A DNA stretch of 64,000 nt from an uncultured Cetobacterium sp. (GCA_934085975.1 CAKOHT010000005.1:1-64000); one strand, 5' to 3'. Positions 6,784 to 17,574 are shown, numbered from the stretch's first letter. A program made the numbers and translations. Notes: a model not told the origin generated them from the sequence alone.

Positions 6784-8406
6784 TTACTCTTCGCTTGAAG
6801 AAACTCCATACTTTTCAATCAACTCTTTATTTTCATTCTTTTCTTCTTCCAATTGAACTTTTTTTATAGAAAGTTTTATTCTTTTCTTTTCAGAATCAAT
6901 TTCAACAATCTCTGCTAGAACAATTTGCCCTACCTTAAATACATCTCTTAAATTTTTTATAAAATCTTTAGAAGCTAATTGAGTTGGAATAAACCCATCT
7001 ACTCCCTCCTCTAATTTTACAAACATTCCAAAGTCTTGAATATTTTTTATCTCTTTTTCGACTCTATCTCCAACTCTATAATTCTCTAAAGCAAGTTCCC
7101 AAGGACTTTTTGTTAAATCCTTAATACTTCCTTTTATTTTTTGATCTTCTAAGTTTAACTCCACTACTTTAAACTCTACTTTGTCTCCCTTAGAATACTT
7201 TTTGTTTCCTGTCCACGCAAAATCTGAATTGTGGATAAATCCATCCACCCCTTCCTCAACTTGCACAAATATTCCAAATGGTTTTACTTCTACAACATCT
7301 CCTGTCAAAATAGTTCCCACAGCAAATTTATTTTCGGCATTTTCCCATGGGTTAGCACTTAGTTGCTTTATTCCTAATTTTAATTTTCTCTCTTTAGGAG
7401 ATAACTCTGTAATAACAACTTTAACTTCATCTCCAACTTTAACAAAATTATTGACGTTCACTTTCTTACTTGTCCAAGAAAAATCTGAGCTATGAATCAA
7501 TCCTTCAACTCCTGGTAATAACTCTACAAAAGCACCATAATTTGCTATTCTAGTTACTTTTCCAGCCACTTCTTGACCCGCACTATTATTTTCAGCAACT
7601 ATGTCCCAAGGATTTCTTGTTAAAGCTTTTATAGATAGTTTAATATTTCTCTTATCTCTTTCAATCTCTATAATTTTTGCTTCAATCACATCTCCAATCT
7701 TATACAATTTATGTAAATCTGATGTTTTCTTCCAATCTACCTCTGATATATGAATAAATCCTCTTGCTTCGTCAAGTTTTACTGTCAGACCAAAATCTAA
7801 CACATCTAGAATACTTACTTTTACAACTTCACCTAGACTTAGTTTATCTATTGCCTCTAGCTCTTTTGCTATAACAATCTCTTTTCTTGATAAAAGAATT
7901 TTCTTTCCTTTTTTATCCTCTTTTATCTCTTTTACAACAATCGGTAACTCTTTTCCTATAAACGAATCCCCTTGCTCTACTGGTATTTCTGACAGTGAAT
8001 TAGGAAGGAACGCTTGCTGATGATATACCTCAACAATATATCCACCTTTTACTCTTTTTAGAACCTTTCCAGTTATAATTTCATGATTTTGAAGTGCTTT
8101 CTCCAGTTTTTCAGCTCCAACTTCCATATCAATTCTTTTCTTAGAACCAATTAAAACTAAAGAATCCTCCTCTTCAGCTTGAGACACCACTAGAACTTCA
8201 ACTTCATCTCCTACGGCGTATCCTGTTAGCTCTTCTGTTCTTACTCTTACAGCCTTTGGCTCTCCAGGTACTTCTAAATATGTAAAGTTTCTATCCATGT
8301 TTACAATTGTTCCAGTCACTTTACTTTTTATTTCTTCATCCTCTTTTACTGGCATGTACTCATTTAATAATGCTTCAAAATCTTCGTAGTAATCAAAGTT
8401 AGACAT
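6784..8406 (-). CDS. rpsA: Ribosomal protein S1 (six S1 RNA-binding domains)
   Basis: 540 residues with six S1/OB repeats at roughly residues 28-90, 108-175, 190-262, 278-348, 363-432 and 446-520. The later ones have the GxFVxLxxGVxGFIH signature. S1 binds mRNA 5' regions on the 30S subunit. The first two repeats are divergent, as is usual for the ribosome-binding domains. The ATG overlaps the end of ispH by 8 nt, and its ribosome binding site (AAGGGGG) lies inside ispH, so translation is coupled. Some Clostridia and Fusobacteria have IspH and S1 as one fused protein; here they are separate frames. Confidence 0.93.
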   Translation of the reverse strand: MSNFDYYEDFEALLNEYMPVKEDEEIKSKVTGTIVNMDRNFTYLEVPGEPKAVRVRTEELTGYAVGDEVEVLVVSQAEEEDSLVLIGSKKRIDMEVGAEKLEKALQNHEIITGKVLKRVKGGYIVEVYHQQAFLPNSLSEIPVEQGDSFIGKELPIVVKEIKEDKKGKKILLSRKEIVIAKELEAIDKLSLGEVVKVSILDVLDFGLTVKLDEARGFIHISEVDWKKTSDLHKLYKIGDVIEAKIIEIERDKRNIKLSIKALTRNPWDIVAENNSAGQEVAGKVTRIANYGAFVELLPGVEGLIHSSDFSWTSKKVNVNNFVKVGDEVKVVITELSPKERKLKLGIKQLSANPWENAENKFAVGTILTGDVVEVKPFGIFVQVEEGVDGFIHNSDFAWTGNKKYSKGDKVEFKVVELNLEDQKIKGSIKDLTKSPWELALENYRVGDRVEKEIKNIQDFGMFVKLEEGVDGFIPTQLASKDFIKNLRDVFKVGQIVLAEIVEIDSEKKRIKLSIKKVQLEEEKNENKELIEKYGVSSSEE

Positions 8407-9265
8407 TAAAGTTCCCCCTTATTTTATTTTCTATTTTTTTTATTATATCCTCTGGTGTTGATGCTCCAGCCGCTATTCCCACTTTCATATTTTCAGAAAA
8501 GATAGACATTTTTAACTCTTTATCATTTTGAACTAAATAACTATTTGGATTCTCAGCTTTTGCTACTTCCAGAAGTTTCTTGCTATTTGAGCTTTTTAAA
8601 TCACCTATGACTATTATTACATCACATATTTTTGCTAGCTTTTTAGTAGCCTCTTGTCTCTCACTAGTCGCTCCACATATCCTATCAAATATCTGAGCTT
8701 TTGAATAGTATTTTTCTAAATATTCTTTTATCTCTAAAAATTTACTTTTGTTCAAAGTTGTTTGAGTCAGTATCGAATAGTTTTTACTCCTCTCTAGGGA
8801 ACTTTCTTTTAATTCTTCCAAATTTTTTAAAACATTTACTTTTTTTCCAAAGGAGATAATACCTTTTACCTCTGGGTGCTCTTTATCTCCAATGAAGATT
8901 ATTTCATCTCCCAACTTTTCTCTCTCGATTAATATCTCCTTTATTTTATCCACAAAAATACACGTAGCATCATATATATTTACCTCTTTTTTTTTAAGTA
9001 TATCTATTATTTGCGAAGTTGTCCCATGAGCTCTTATCACTATTGTGTCCCCTTTTTTCAAAGGATCGGTTCCGTCTAGTATTTCTTTCTCATCAACCAT
9101 TATAAAACCAATATTTTCCATCTCTTTTACAACATCTTTATTATGAACAACCATTCCTAAAATATATTTTTTAGATATATTTTTTCTGGATATCTCATAA
9201 CAAGTTTCAACAGCTTTTTTTACACCGAAACAAAAGCCCATCTTTTCAGCTCTTATTATCTCCAT
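8399..9265 (-). CDS. ispH: 4-hydroxy-3-methylbut-2-enyl diphosphate reductase
   Basis: 288-residue iron-sulfur enzyme of the last MEP-pathway step, giving isopentenyl and dimethylallyl diphosphate. The three cluster cysteines are visible: Cys12 (GFCFGV), one near 100 (DATC) and one near 195 (RICGATSERQ). The length is normal for free-standing IspH. It lies between ptsH (9 nt upstream) and rpsA (8-nt overlap). The first MEP enzyme, Dxs, is encoded at 33413. Its last codons contain a run of five G residues that also forms the rpsA ribosome binding site. Confidence 0.95.
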   Translation of the reverse strand: MEIIRAEKMGFCFGVKKAVETCYEISRKNISKKYILGMVVHNKDVVKEMENIGFIMVDEKEILDGTDPLKKGDTIVIRAHGTTSQIIDILKKKEVNIYDATCIFVDKIKEILIEREKLGDEIIFIGDKEHPEVKGIISFGKKVNVLKNLEELKESSLERSKNYSILTQTTLNKSKFLEIKEYLEKYYSKAQIFDRICGATSERQEATKKLAKICDVIIVIGDLKSSNSKKLLEVAKAENPNSYLVQNDKELKMSIFSENMKVGIAAGASTPEDIIKKIENKIRGNFNV

Positions 9266-9274
9266 TTTTTTACT

Positions 9275-9544
9275 TTACTCCTCATTAAATTTTTTTACCT
9301 CGATCAAATCAACTAGATCTGCTATCATCTCATCCTCGTCTTTTCCATCACACTCCAAGGTTAAAACTCTTCCTTGTTCAGCCGCAAGAAGCATCAACCC
9401 CATAATACTTTTTCCATTTATAATTTCATCATCAAATATAACATTTATGTCTGAGTCATATTTACTTGCTGTTTGAACAAATAATGACGACGGTCTTGCA
9501 TGCAACCCAGCTTTATTTTTAATAGTTACTTCTACTTTCTTCAT
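9275..9544 (-). CDS. ptsH: Phosphocarrier protein HPr
   Basis: 89 residues. The phosphorylated His15 lies in GLHARPS, and Ser46 (NGKSIMGLM) matches the HPr-kinase regulatory site of Firmicutes-type HPr. It carries phosphate from Enzyme I to sugar-specific EII proteins. The ATG overlaps the ptsI stop (ATGA), so the order is ptsI-ptsH, the reverse of the usual ptsH-ptsI. No HPr kinase gene is in the window. Confidence 0.96.
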   Translation of the reverse strand: MKKVEVTIKNKAGLHARPSSLFVQTASKYDSDINVIFDDEIINGKSIMGLMLLAAEQGRVLTLECDGKDEDEMIADLVDLIEVKKFNEE

Positions 9545-11298
9545 CTCTGATTTCTCCTTTCAATCTCCTCTAAATATTCATTTAAGATATTTTTTATCTC
9601 CTGTGAATCTTTAGCTTTTAATAATTTTATTTTGATTTCTCCTAATTCTGCTATTTTTATCTTTCTAATTAAATTTCTAACTTTTGGGATATACGCAGGA
9701 GCCATACTTAAATCCCTTATACCTAAGCTTAGTAAAGCTATAACTGCCTGATTTTCTCCTGCCATCTCTCCACACACTGAAACTTTTTTATTTTTTTTAA
9801 GTCCTGCGTTTGACACCATATCTATTGCTCTTATTACCGCTGGATCATAACAATCATACAATTTTTCAGCTATTGAACTATATCGATCTGTTGCAAGTAT
9901 ATATTGAGTTAAGTCATTAGTTCCAATAGAAAAAAAGTCTACATAATCGATAAAAATGTCTGCCAACACCACATTCGATGGAACTTCTATCATCATTCCT
10001 ACCTCTATATTTTCCTTAAACTCTTTTCCTTCAAGTAAAAGCTCTTTTTTACACTCTTCCACTAATTCTTTAGCTTCAACTATCTCTTTTAAATTTGTTA
10101 CCATGGGGTACATCATCTTTATATTGTGATGCGTAGCTGCTCTTAAAATCCCTTTGATTTGATTTTTAAAAAGACTTTTATTCGCTAAAGTTAACCTCAT
10201 GCCTCTACACCCTAAAGATGGATTCTCCTCATCCACCATCTCGTAATAAGATAACTTCTTATCCGCACCTATATCCAAGGTTCTTATTATTATTGGTTTA
10301 TTTGGTTGAGTTTCATCAAACTCCCTCGCTATATTTTCATATATTTTTTTTTGTTTTTCTTCATTTGGAAACTCTACAGCCTCCATATATATAAGCTCTG
10401 TTCTCAGTAATCCTATCCCATCTGGTCTTTTTCGACTGACTTGAGTTATGTCCAATCTACCACCTATGTTCAAGTGTAGATAAACCCGCTCTCCATCTAA
10501 AGTTACAGTCTCTTTATCGATAGTTTCCTCTATCTCTTTCATCTTGTTTTTATATCTATTTTTTTCTTGCGCGTACCTATTTAAGGTTTTTACATCAGGA
10601 TTAGTTATAACTTTTCCCTCCATAGATGTTGTGTCTAAGATTATTTTATCTCCCCAATCCACAGAAAAAATGTCGTTTCCACCCATTAAAGTAGGTATTT
10701 CTAGTGCCTTTGTCAATATTGCTGTATGAGATGTTTCTCCTATGTATTCCATTATAATTCCACTTAGCTTTATTCCACTGTAATAAATCTTTAAAAGCTC
10801 TGATGGTAGCAACTCTCTAATTACCAAAATTTTGCCATTCAAGTTCGAATCTACATCATCTTCATGTGTTAAATTCATTATTATTCTTTCGCTTATATCC
10901 TTTATGTCTAAAGCTCTTTGCTTATAGATTGGATCCACTATTTTTTCAAACATCTCTATATACTTATTAGATACCTTTTTTACAACAGCCTCTGCATTAT
11001 TTTCTTCTTTTTTTATCCCTTTTTTTATATCACTAATGAACTGTGGATCATCTAACATCATAATATGAACAGTTAAAATTTGTAAATCTTCTCTACTTAT
11101 TTTACCTTCTAAATTACTTTTTATCTGCTTTATGTCACTCTTAGCTTTTTGTACACTGGCTAAAAATCTTTCTATTTCCTCCTCCACTTTTTCAGAAGAG
11201 ATTTTATAATTTTCAATGTCTATCTTTTTTTTTCTCTCTATATAAGGTTGACCTATAACTATTCCAGGGAAAATGCTTTTACCTATAATAACTCCCAT
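9541..11298 (-). CDS. ptsI: PTS Enzyme I (phosphoenolpyruvate-protein phosphotransferase)
   Basis: 585 residues. Enzyme I takes phosphate from PEP and passes it to HPr. The active His is in GETSHTAIL near residue 190, and the PEP-binding TIM-barrel domain includes IIRTLDIGADK and the NDLTQY segment near 455. An in-frame GTG at 11307 lies on the AAGGGG ribosome binding site, so the ATG at 11298, 8 nt behind it, is the start. First gene of ptsI-ptsH-ispH-rpsA, divergent from hrcA. Confidence 0.95.
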   Translation of the reverse strand: MGVIIGKSIFPGIVIGQPYIERKKKIDIENYKISSEKVEEEIERFLASVQKAKSDIKQIKSNLEGKISREDLQILTVHIMMLDDPQFISDIKKGIKKEENNAEAVVKKVSNKYIEMFEKIVDPIYKQRALDIKDISERIIMNLTHEDDVDSNLNGKILVIRELLPSELLKIYYSGIKLSGIIMEYIGETSHTAILTKALEIPTLMGGNDIFSVDWGDKIILDTTSMEGKVITNPDVKTLNRYAQEKNRYKNKMKEIEETIDKETVTLDGERVYLHLNIGGRLDITQVSRKRPDGIGLLRTELIYMEAVEFPNEEKQKKIYENIAREFDETQPNKPIIIRTLDIGADKKLSYYEMVDEENPSLGCRGMRLTLANKSLFKNQIKGILRAATHHNIKMMYPMVTNLKEIVEAKELVEECKKELLLEGKEFKENIEVGMMIEVPSNVVLADIFIDYVDFFSIGTNDLTQYILATDRYSSIAEKLYDCYDPAVIRAIDMVSNAGLKKNKKVSVCGEMAGENQAVIALLSLGIRDLSMAPAYIPKVRNLIRKIKIAELGEIKIKLLKAKDSQEIKNILNEYLEEIERRNQR

Positions 11299-11333
11299 TT
11301 TACTCACCCCTTGACCATTAATTGATATTAAAA

Positions 11334-11362
11334 ATTATACCGTATTTCTATTTATTTTTAAA
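11334..11362 (-). promoter_or_regulatory. Probable promoter of ptsI-ptsH-ispH-rpsA
   Basis: TATAAT (11334-11339) with TTTAAA (11357-11362) 17 nt upstream on the minus strand, about 35 nt before the ptsI start codon. Confidence 0.6.
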
Positions 11363-11418
11363 CTATTATTTGTTCATGATCCATTAAAAAATATTTTTTA
11401 AATATTTTAAAAAAACTA

Positions 11419-11447
11419 TTGACATTTATTTTATTTTGTATTATATT
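11419..11447 (+). promoter_or_regulatory. Promoter of the hrcA heat-shock operon
   Basis: TTGACA (11419-11424), 17-nt spacer and TATATT (11442-11447), directly followed by the CIRCE operator. This is a vegetative promoter controlled by repression. Confidence 0.88.
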
Positions 11448-11457
11448 AAATGCAAGA

Positions 11458-11484
11458 TTAGCACTCTTCTCAATCGAGTGCTAA
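11458..11484 (+). promoter_or_regulatory. CIRCE operator (HrcA binding site)
   Basis: TTAGCACTC, nine bases, GAGTGCTAA: an exact match to the CIRCE inverted repeat. It lies about 10 nt after the -10 hexamer and 25 nt before hrcA, so bound HrcA would block initiation. It is the only CIRCE I see in the window; dnaJ and lon lack one. Confidence 0.97.
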
Positions 11485-11508
11485 TAAAAAGTTAAGAAGG
11501 GTGATTTT

Positions 11509-12504
11509 ATGGTTGTCAGCGATAGAGAAAAGCTCGTTCTTAGTGCCATTATAGATTTTTATCTTCTTTCCGGGGAAACGATTGGTTCTAGAGCTCTTGT
11601 AAAAAAATATAATATAGATCTATCCTCTGCAACAATAAGAAATGTGATGTCTGATTTGGAGGATATGGGGTTTATTTCAAAAACTCATACATCTTCTGGA
11701 AGAATCCCCACAGATAAAGGCTATAAGTTTTACTTAGAAGAACTTCTCAAAATTGAAAAACTTTCAAGAGAGGAACAAGCCAGAATTAATTCTGTCTACG
11801 ATTTTAAAATGAGAGAGTTGGATTCTGTCTTAAAAAAAACTTCAATGCTTTTATCCAAATTAACTAATTATGTTGGAATTGTTATTGAGCCTACACATAA
11901 AAAAGAAAAAATAAAAAAAGTTGAACTGGTTCATATTGATGACTATATGGCTATGGCTGTTATAGTTATGGAAAATAAGAGTGTTCGAACCAAAAAGATT
12001 TTCTTTGAAGAGTTGTGTAGTCAAAATGAACTTCAAAAGTTATCACAACGAATTAACAATGAAATTAGAAATAGTTCTGTTGAATCTCACGAAATTGAAA
12101 AAATTATTGACTTTGTCTATAGTGAAGTAGAGGGAAAGCTATTTTTAGAAAACTCCTCTGAAATATTCAGAGATAAGCAGGTTAATGAGATTAGTGATGT
12201 TCTAGATATTTTTTCTAAGAGAGAAAAAATAAAAGAACTTTTCGAAGAGGCAATTAAATCTAGACCTTTTAAAGATGGTGAAGTCAATGTTATATTTGGT
12301 GAGGAATTAGCTGTAAAAGGACTAGAAGATTATAGCTTTGTATACTCTGTTTATAATATGGATAACTCTCCTGGAGTAATAGGCGTCATGGGACCAAAGA
12401 GAATGTCTTATTCTAAGACTATGGGACTCATACAGCATATTACAAAAGAGGTTAGCAAAGTTATAAAAGAAATAAGTAATGAAGGAGATAGTGATGGCAG
12501 ATAA
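11509..12504 (+). CDS. hrcA: Heat-inducible transcription repressor HrcA
   Basis: 331 residues. The N-terminal winged-helix region (LSSATIRNVMSDLEDMG, SSGRIPTDKGY) is the HrcA signature, followed by the GAF-like and inserted dimerising domains. It represses its own operon through the CIRCE at 11458 and needs GroEL for activity in studied species. ATG with a GAAGGG site. First gene of hrcA-grpE-dnaK-dnaJ; it overlaps grpE by 11 nt. Confidence 0.97.
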   Translation: MVVSDREKLVLSAIIDFYLLSGETIGSRALVKKYNIDLSSATIRNVMSDLEDMGFISKTHTSSGRIPTDKGYKFYLEELLKIEKLSREEQARINSVYDFKMRELDSVLKKTSMLLSKLTNYVGIVIEPTHKKEKIKKVELVHIDDYMAMAVIVMENKSVRTKKIFFEELCSQNELQKLSQRINNEIRNSSVESHEIEKIIDFVYSEVEGKLFLENSSEIFRDKQVNEISDVLDIFSKREKIKELFEEAIKSRPFKDGEVNVIFGEELAVKGLEDYSFVYSVYNMDNSPGVIGVMGPKRMSYSKTMGLIQHITKEVSKVIKEISNEGDSDGR

Positions 12505-13024
12505 AGAAATGAAAGAAGAAATAGTTGAAGAAATAATTAATGATACTGATAACATAGAAATAGCATCTCAAGAAGATGAAATAAAAAAATTAAAAACTGA
12601 AGTTGAAGATTGGAAAAACTCTTACTTAAGAAAACAGGCTGAGTTTCAAAACTTCACAAAAAGAAAAGAAAAAGAGTTTGATGACTTAAAAGCTTTTGCT
12701 TCTGAAAAAGTGGTAATAAAAGTTTTAGATATAATTGACAATCTAGAGCGAGCTATTGTTGCTGCTGCTGAAACAAGAGATTTCGATTCCCTAGTTAAAG
12801 GTGTTGAGCTAATACTTTCTCAAATGAAGAGTACTGTTACTAGTGAGGGTGTCGAAGTTATCGGAACTGAAAAAGTTACATTTGATCCTCATTTACATAT
12901 GGCAGTTTCTGTTGAAGATTCAGAAAATCATGCCAATGATGAAATTATAGCAGAGTTTCAAAAAGGTTATAAAATGAAGGGAAAAGTTATTAGACCCTCA
13001 ATGGTTAAAGTTTGTAAAAAATAA
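12494..13024 (+). CDS. grpE: Nucleotide exchange factor GrpE
   Basis: 176 residues. An acidic N-terminal tail, a long coiled coil (about 35-100, containing YLRKQAEFQNFTKRK) and a C-terminal beta domain ending RPSMVKVCK, as in the family. It releases ADP from DnaK. An upstream in-frame ATG at 12479 precedes the AAGGAG ribosome binding site, so the ATG at 12494, 7 nt behind it, is chosen. Overlaps hrcA by 11 nt. Confidence 0.95.
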   Translation: MADKEMKEEIVEEIINDTDNIEIASQEDEIKKLKTEVEDWKNSYLRKQAEFQNFTKRKEKEFDDLKAFASEKVVIKVLDIIDNLERAIVAAAETRDFDSLVKGVELILSQMKSTVTSEGVEVIGTEKVTFDPHLHMAVSVEDSENHANDEIIAEFQKGYKMKGKVIRPSMVKVCKK

Positions 13025-13060
13025 GGTTGAAAAATTCAGATATATTAGGAGGTTTTTTAA

Positions 13061-14872
<1,812 letters not shown>

Positions 14873-14898
14873 TATTAGTAATTAATATATACTTTACT

Positions 14899-14930
14899 TA
14901 AGGGATAGAGACAACTCTATCCCTTATTTT
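14899..14930 (+). terminator. Strong hairpin between dnaK and dnaJ
   Basis: A perfect 12-bp stem TAAGGGATAGAG/CTCTATCCCTTA with an ACAA loop, followed by TTTT. It lies in the 80-nt gap between dnaK and dnaJ on the sense strand. It is probably a partial terminator or a 3'-end stabiliser that lowers dnaJ relative to dnaK. No promoter is evident after it. Confidence 0.75.
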
Positions 14931-14952
14931 AAGAAATGGAGGATTTTTGTAA

Positions 14953-16122
14953 ATGGCTAAAAGAGACTTTTATGAAGTTTTAGGGATTGCTAAGGGGGCA
15001 TCTGATACTGAAATAAAAAAAGCATATAGAAAAGCTGCTATGAAGTACCACCCAGATAAATTTAGTGGTGCTAATGAAAGTGAGAAAAAAGAAGCTGAGG
15101 ATAAATTTAAAGAGATTAATGAAGCATACCAAATTCTTTCAGACGAAAATAAAAGAGCACAGTACGATAGATTTGGTCACGCTGCTTTTGAAAATGGTGG
15201 TGGTGCTGGAGCTGGTGGCTTTGGAGGATTTAGTGGTGGCTTCGAAGATTTAGGAGATATCTTTGGATCATTTTTTGGCGGAAACGGAGGATTTGGTGGC
15301 TTTGGAGGATTTGGTAATTCTCGTCAAAGAGGTCCAGAAGCCGGTGAGGACCTAAGGTACAATCTTGAATTAACTTTGGAAGAAGCTGCAAAAGGTGTTG
15401 AAAAGACATTGAAGTATAAAAGAACTGGAACTTGTAAAACTTGTCACGGAACTGGAGCTCAAGAAGGATCTAAAATGAATAAATGTTCTAAGTGTAATGG
15501 AACTGGAACTATTCATGTTACTCAGAGAACCGTTTTTGGAAACTTCCAAACTGCTCAAGAGTGTGATGTTTGTCATGGTAAAGGTGAAATTCCTGAAAAG
15601 AAATGTAAAAAGTGTCATGGAACTGGAATTGATACTGAAACAGTTGAAAAAACTATCAAAATTCCTGCTGGTATTGATGACGGTCAAAAACTTAGACTTT
15701 CTGGAATGGGAAACGCTAGTACGGAAGGTGGACCTAATGGGGACCTTTATGTCTACATCACTGTTAAACAGCACCCATTCTTTGAAAGAAATGGAGTGGA
15801 TATAATCTGTAATGTACCAATCACTTTTGCACAAGCAGCTCTTGGAGGAGACATAGAAATTCCTACATTAAACGGCAAGAAAACGATTAAAGTTCCTGCT
15901 GGAACTCAAAACGATAAGATGTTTAGACTAAAAGGAGAAGGAATTAAAAATCCTAGAAGTCCTTACACTGGTGATCAAATTGTTAGAATTAAAATTGAGG
16001 TTCCTGTTAACTTAAACTCTGAACAACAAGAACTTCTAAAGAAATTTGACGAAAGCTTGAAAGATAAAAACCATAAAGATAATAAAAACTTTTTCGATAA
16101 ATTAAAAAACTTCTTCTCTTAA
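14953..16122 (+). CDS. dnaJ: Chaperone DnaJ (Hsp40)
   Basis: 389 residues. J domain at 1-70 with HPDK near 33, a Gly/Phe-rich region at about 77-125, four CxxCxGxG zinc repeats between about 155 and 222, and the C-terminal substrate-binding domains. It delivers clients to DnaK and stimulates its ATPase. Last gene of the hrcA operon, separated from dnaK by a hairpin. GGAGG site 9 nt upstream. Confidence 0.98.
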   Translation: MAKRDFYEVLGIAKGASDTEIKKAYRKAAMKYHPDKFSGANESEKKEAEDKFKEINEAYQILSDENKRAQYDRFGHAAFENGGGAGAGGFGGFSGGFEDLGDIFGSFFGGNGGFGGFGGFGNSRQRGPEAGEDLRYNLELTLEEAAKGVEKTLKYKRTGTCKTCHGTGAQEGSKMNKCSKCNGTGTIHVTQRTVFGNFQTAQECDVCHGKGEIPEKKCKKCHGTGIDTETVEKTIKIPAGIDDGQKLRLSGMGNASTEGGPNGDLYVYITVKQHPFFERNGVDIICNVPITFAQAALGGDIEIPTLNGKKTIKVPAGTQNDKMFRLKGEGIKNPRSPYTGDQIVRIKIEVPVNLNSEQQELLKKFDESLKDKNHKDNKNFFDKLKNFFS

Positions 16123-16128
16123 AAATTA

Positions 16129-16157
16129 TTGAAAAGTATACTACCTTATGGTATACT
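16129..16157 (+). promoter_or_regulatory. Promoter of yajC with overlapping dyad
   Basis: TTGAAA (16129-16134), 17-nt spacer, TATACT (16152-16157). The spacer and -10 lie inside an inverted repeat AAGTATAC (16134-16141) / GTATACTT (16151-16158), so a dimeric regulator could bind across the promoter. There is no T tract, so the dyad is not a terminator for dnaJ. Confidence 0.7.
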
Positions 16158-16197
16158 TGTGTTAGAAAAATTATATTATCTCTAAGGGGGCTATAAG

Positions 16198-16470
16198 ATG
16201 AATGAATTATTTACTAAATACGGTGGTATGATACTTACTTTTGCGATTTGGGCGGCTGTATTCTATTTTCTACTTATTTTACCAAACAAAAAAAAGCAAA
16301 AGAAACATCAAGAAATGTTAGACTCATTAAAAGAGGGAGCTGAAATTGTTACTAACGGTGGTATCAAAGGCACTATATCTAGTATCGGTCCTGAGTTCTT
16401 GACTATTAGAGTTGATAAAGGTTGTAACATCCGAGTGCTTAAGAATTCTATTTCAAGAGTTTTAAAATAA
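16198..16470 (+). CDS. yajC: Preprotein translocase subunit YajC
   Basis: 90 residues. One N-terminal membrane segment (about 8-28, ending LLILPNKKKQKKH) and a cytoplasmic domain with VTNGGIKGTI, the YajC pattern. It associates with SecDF in the Sec translocon. No secD or secF is adjacent, which is unusual. Own promoter upstream and terminator downstream. Confidence 0.93.
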   Translation: MNELFTKYGGMILTFAIWAAVFYFLLILPNKKKQKKHQEMLDSLKEGAEIVTNGGIKGTISSIGPEFLTIRVDKGCNIRVLKNSISRVLK

Positions 16471-16482
16471 AAATATTTACAA

Positions 16483-16525
16483 AGGATGGAATTGGTATAC
16501 TTTTCCATCCTATTTTATTATTTTA
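16483..16525 (+). terminator. Intrinsic terminator of yajC
   Basis: 9-bp stem AGGATGGAA/TTCCATCCT with an 11-nt loop, followed by a T-rich run (TATTTTATTATTTT). It lies 12 nt past the yajC stop codon. Confidence 0.8.
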
Positions 16526-16542
16526 GGTCAATGGAGAAAATT

Positions 16543-17574
16543 ATGAAAAAATACCTTATATTTTTTATCTTTTGTTTATTTTCATTAACTATATTCGCCA
16601 ATAATACTATAAAAAAAATCAGACTCAATAACAATCCTCCACAGTTAGTCTTCGATATCTCTGCTTCTATAAAACCAAAATACAATTCAAGTTATGATGA
16701 ATACAATAGATTACTATTTCTTGAAATTGAGAAAGTTAAAATGGGAACAAAGTTAAATAGCTCAAGCCTTTCTGGTAAAAATATTGAAAAAATAGATATG
16801 ATTGATTATGGATCAAATATTGGATTTTTTATAAAATTAAAAAAGGGATCTGGTCATAAAGTTCACACTTTATCCAATCCGTACAGAATCGTTATCGATT
16901 TAAAACCTACAAATTCAGCTAGAAAAGAGTTCACTGTTGCCATTGATGCTGGACACGGAGGAAAAGATCCTGGAGCGATTGGTTTTAACAAATATAAAGA
17001 GAAGGATATCGCTTTAGCTGTTGCTAAAAAATTACAAACTAAACTCTCAAAAGATTTCAATGTTGTCATGACTAGAAATAATGATACCTTTATTAGCCTT
17101 TCTGAAAGAAGTAGAATTGCTAATCGTGAAAAAGCGGATATTTTTGTGAGCTTACACTTAAATGCTTCTAAAAATTCCACAGCCCAAGGAACAGAAATAT
17201 TCTATTTTTCAAAAAAATCATCTCCCTACGCTGAAAAAATTGCCTCCTATGAGAATAGCTTCGGTGAAAAATACGGTGAAAAAACAACTAGTATAGCTCA
17301 AATAATGGGGGAACTTGCATATAACAAAAACATGGAAAAATCTATAACTATCGCTAGGCCTTTAAATTCCTCACTTTCCAAAAGACTTGGTATGAAAGAT
17401 CGTGGAATCTATGGAGCAAACTTTGCTGTTTTAAGAGGTTTTAATGGTCCTGGTATTCTTGTAGAACTCGGTTTTATAACAAATAAATCAGATGTTACAA
17501 AACTTTCTAAGGATGTAAATCAAAACGTTATGGCAGATGAACTCGCAAATAAAATCAGATCTTTTTTCTATTAG
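16543..17574 (+). CDS. N-acetylmuramoyl-L-alanine amidase with AMIN domain
   Basis: 343 residues. A signal peptide (MKKYLIFFIFCLFSLTIFA), an AMIN-like beta domain at about 25-115, and an Amidase_3 zinc domain at about 125-340. The latter has zinc ligands in IDAGHGG and SLHLNAS, a Glu in YKEKDIAL and the catalytic Glu in LVELGFITN. It cleaves the glycan-peptide bond of peptidoglycan in the periplasm, probably during division (AmiC/CwlD type). A reading from 16486 would run through the yajC terminator, so the ATG at 16543 behind GGAG is used. Co-transcribed with the GerMN gene 8 nt on. Confidence 0.92.
   Translation: MKKYLIFFIFCLFSLTIFANNTIKKIRLNNNPPQLVFDISASIKPKYNSSYDEYNRLLFLEIEKVKMGTKLNSSSLSGKNIEKIDMIDYGSNIGFFIKLKKGSGHKVHTLSNPYRIVIDLKPTNSARKEFTVAIDAGHGGKDPGAIGFNKYKEKDIALAVAKKLQTKLSKDFNVVMTRNNDTFISLSERSRIANREKADIFVSLHLNASKNSTAQGTEIFYFSKKSSPYAEKIASYENSFGEKYGEKTTSIAQIMGELAYNKNMEKSITIARPLNSSLSKRLGMKDRGIYGANFAVLRGFNGPGILVELGFITNKSDVTKLSKDVNQNVMADELANKIRSFFY

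Noticed and set aside
15370..15834. 154-codon open frame opposite dnaJ
   Set aside because: It lies wholly within dnaJ on the other strand, is Ser/Phe-rich low-complexity, and has no ribosome binding site. A shadow of the zinc-finger region.
16486..16542. N-terminal extension of the amidase
   Set aside because: It would translate the yajC terminator hairpin, and a signal peptide with its own ribosome binding site begins at 16543.
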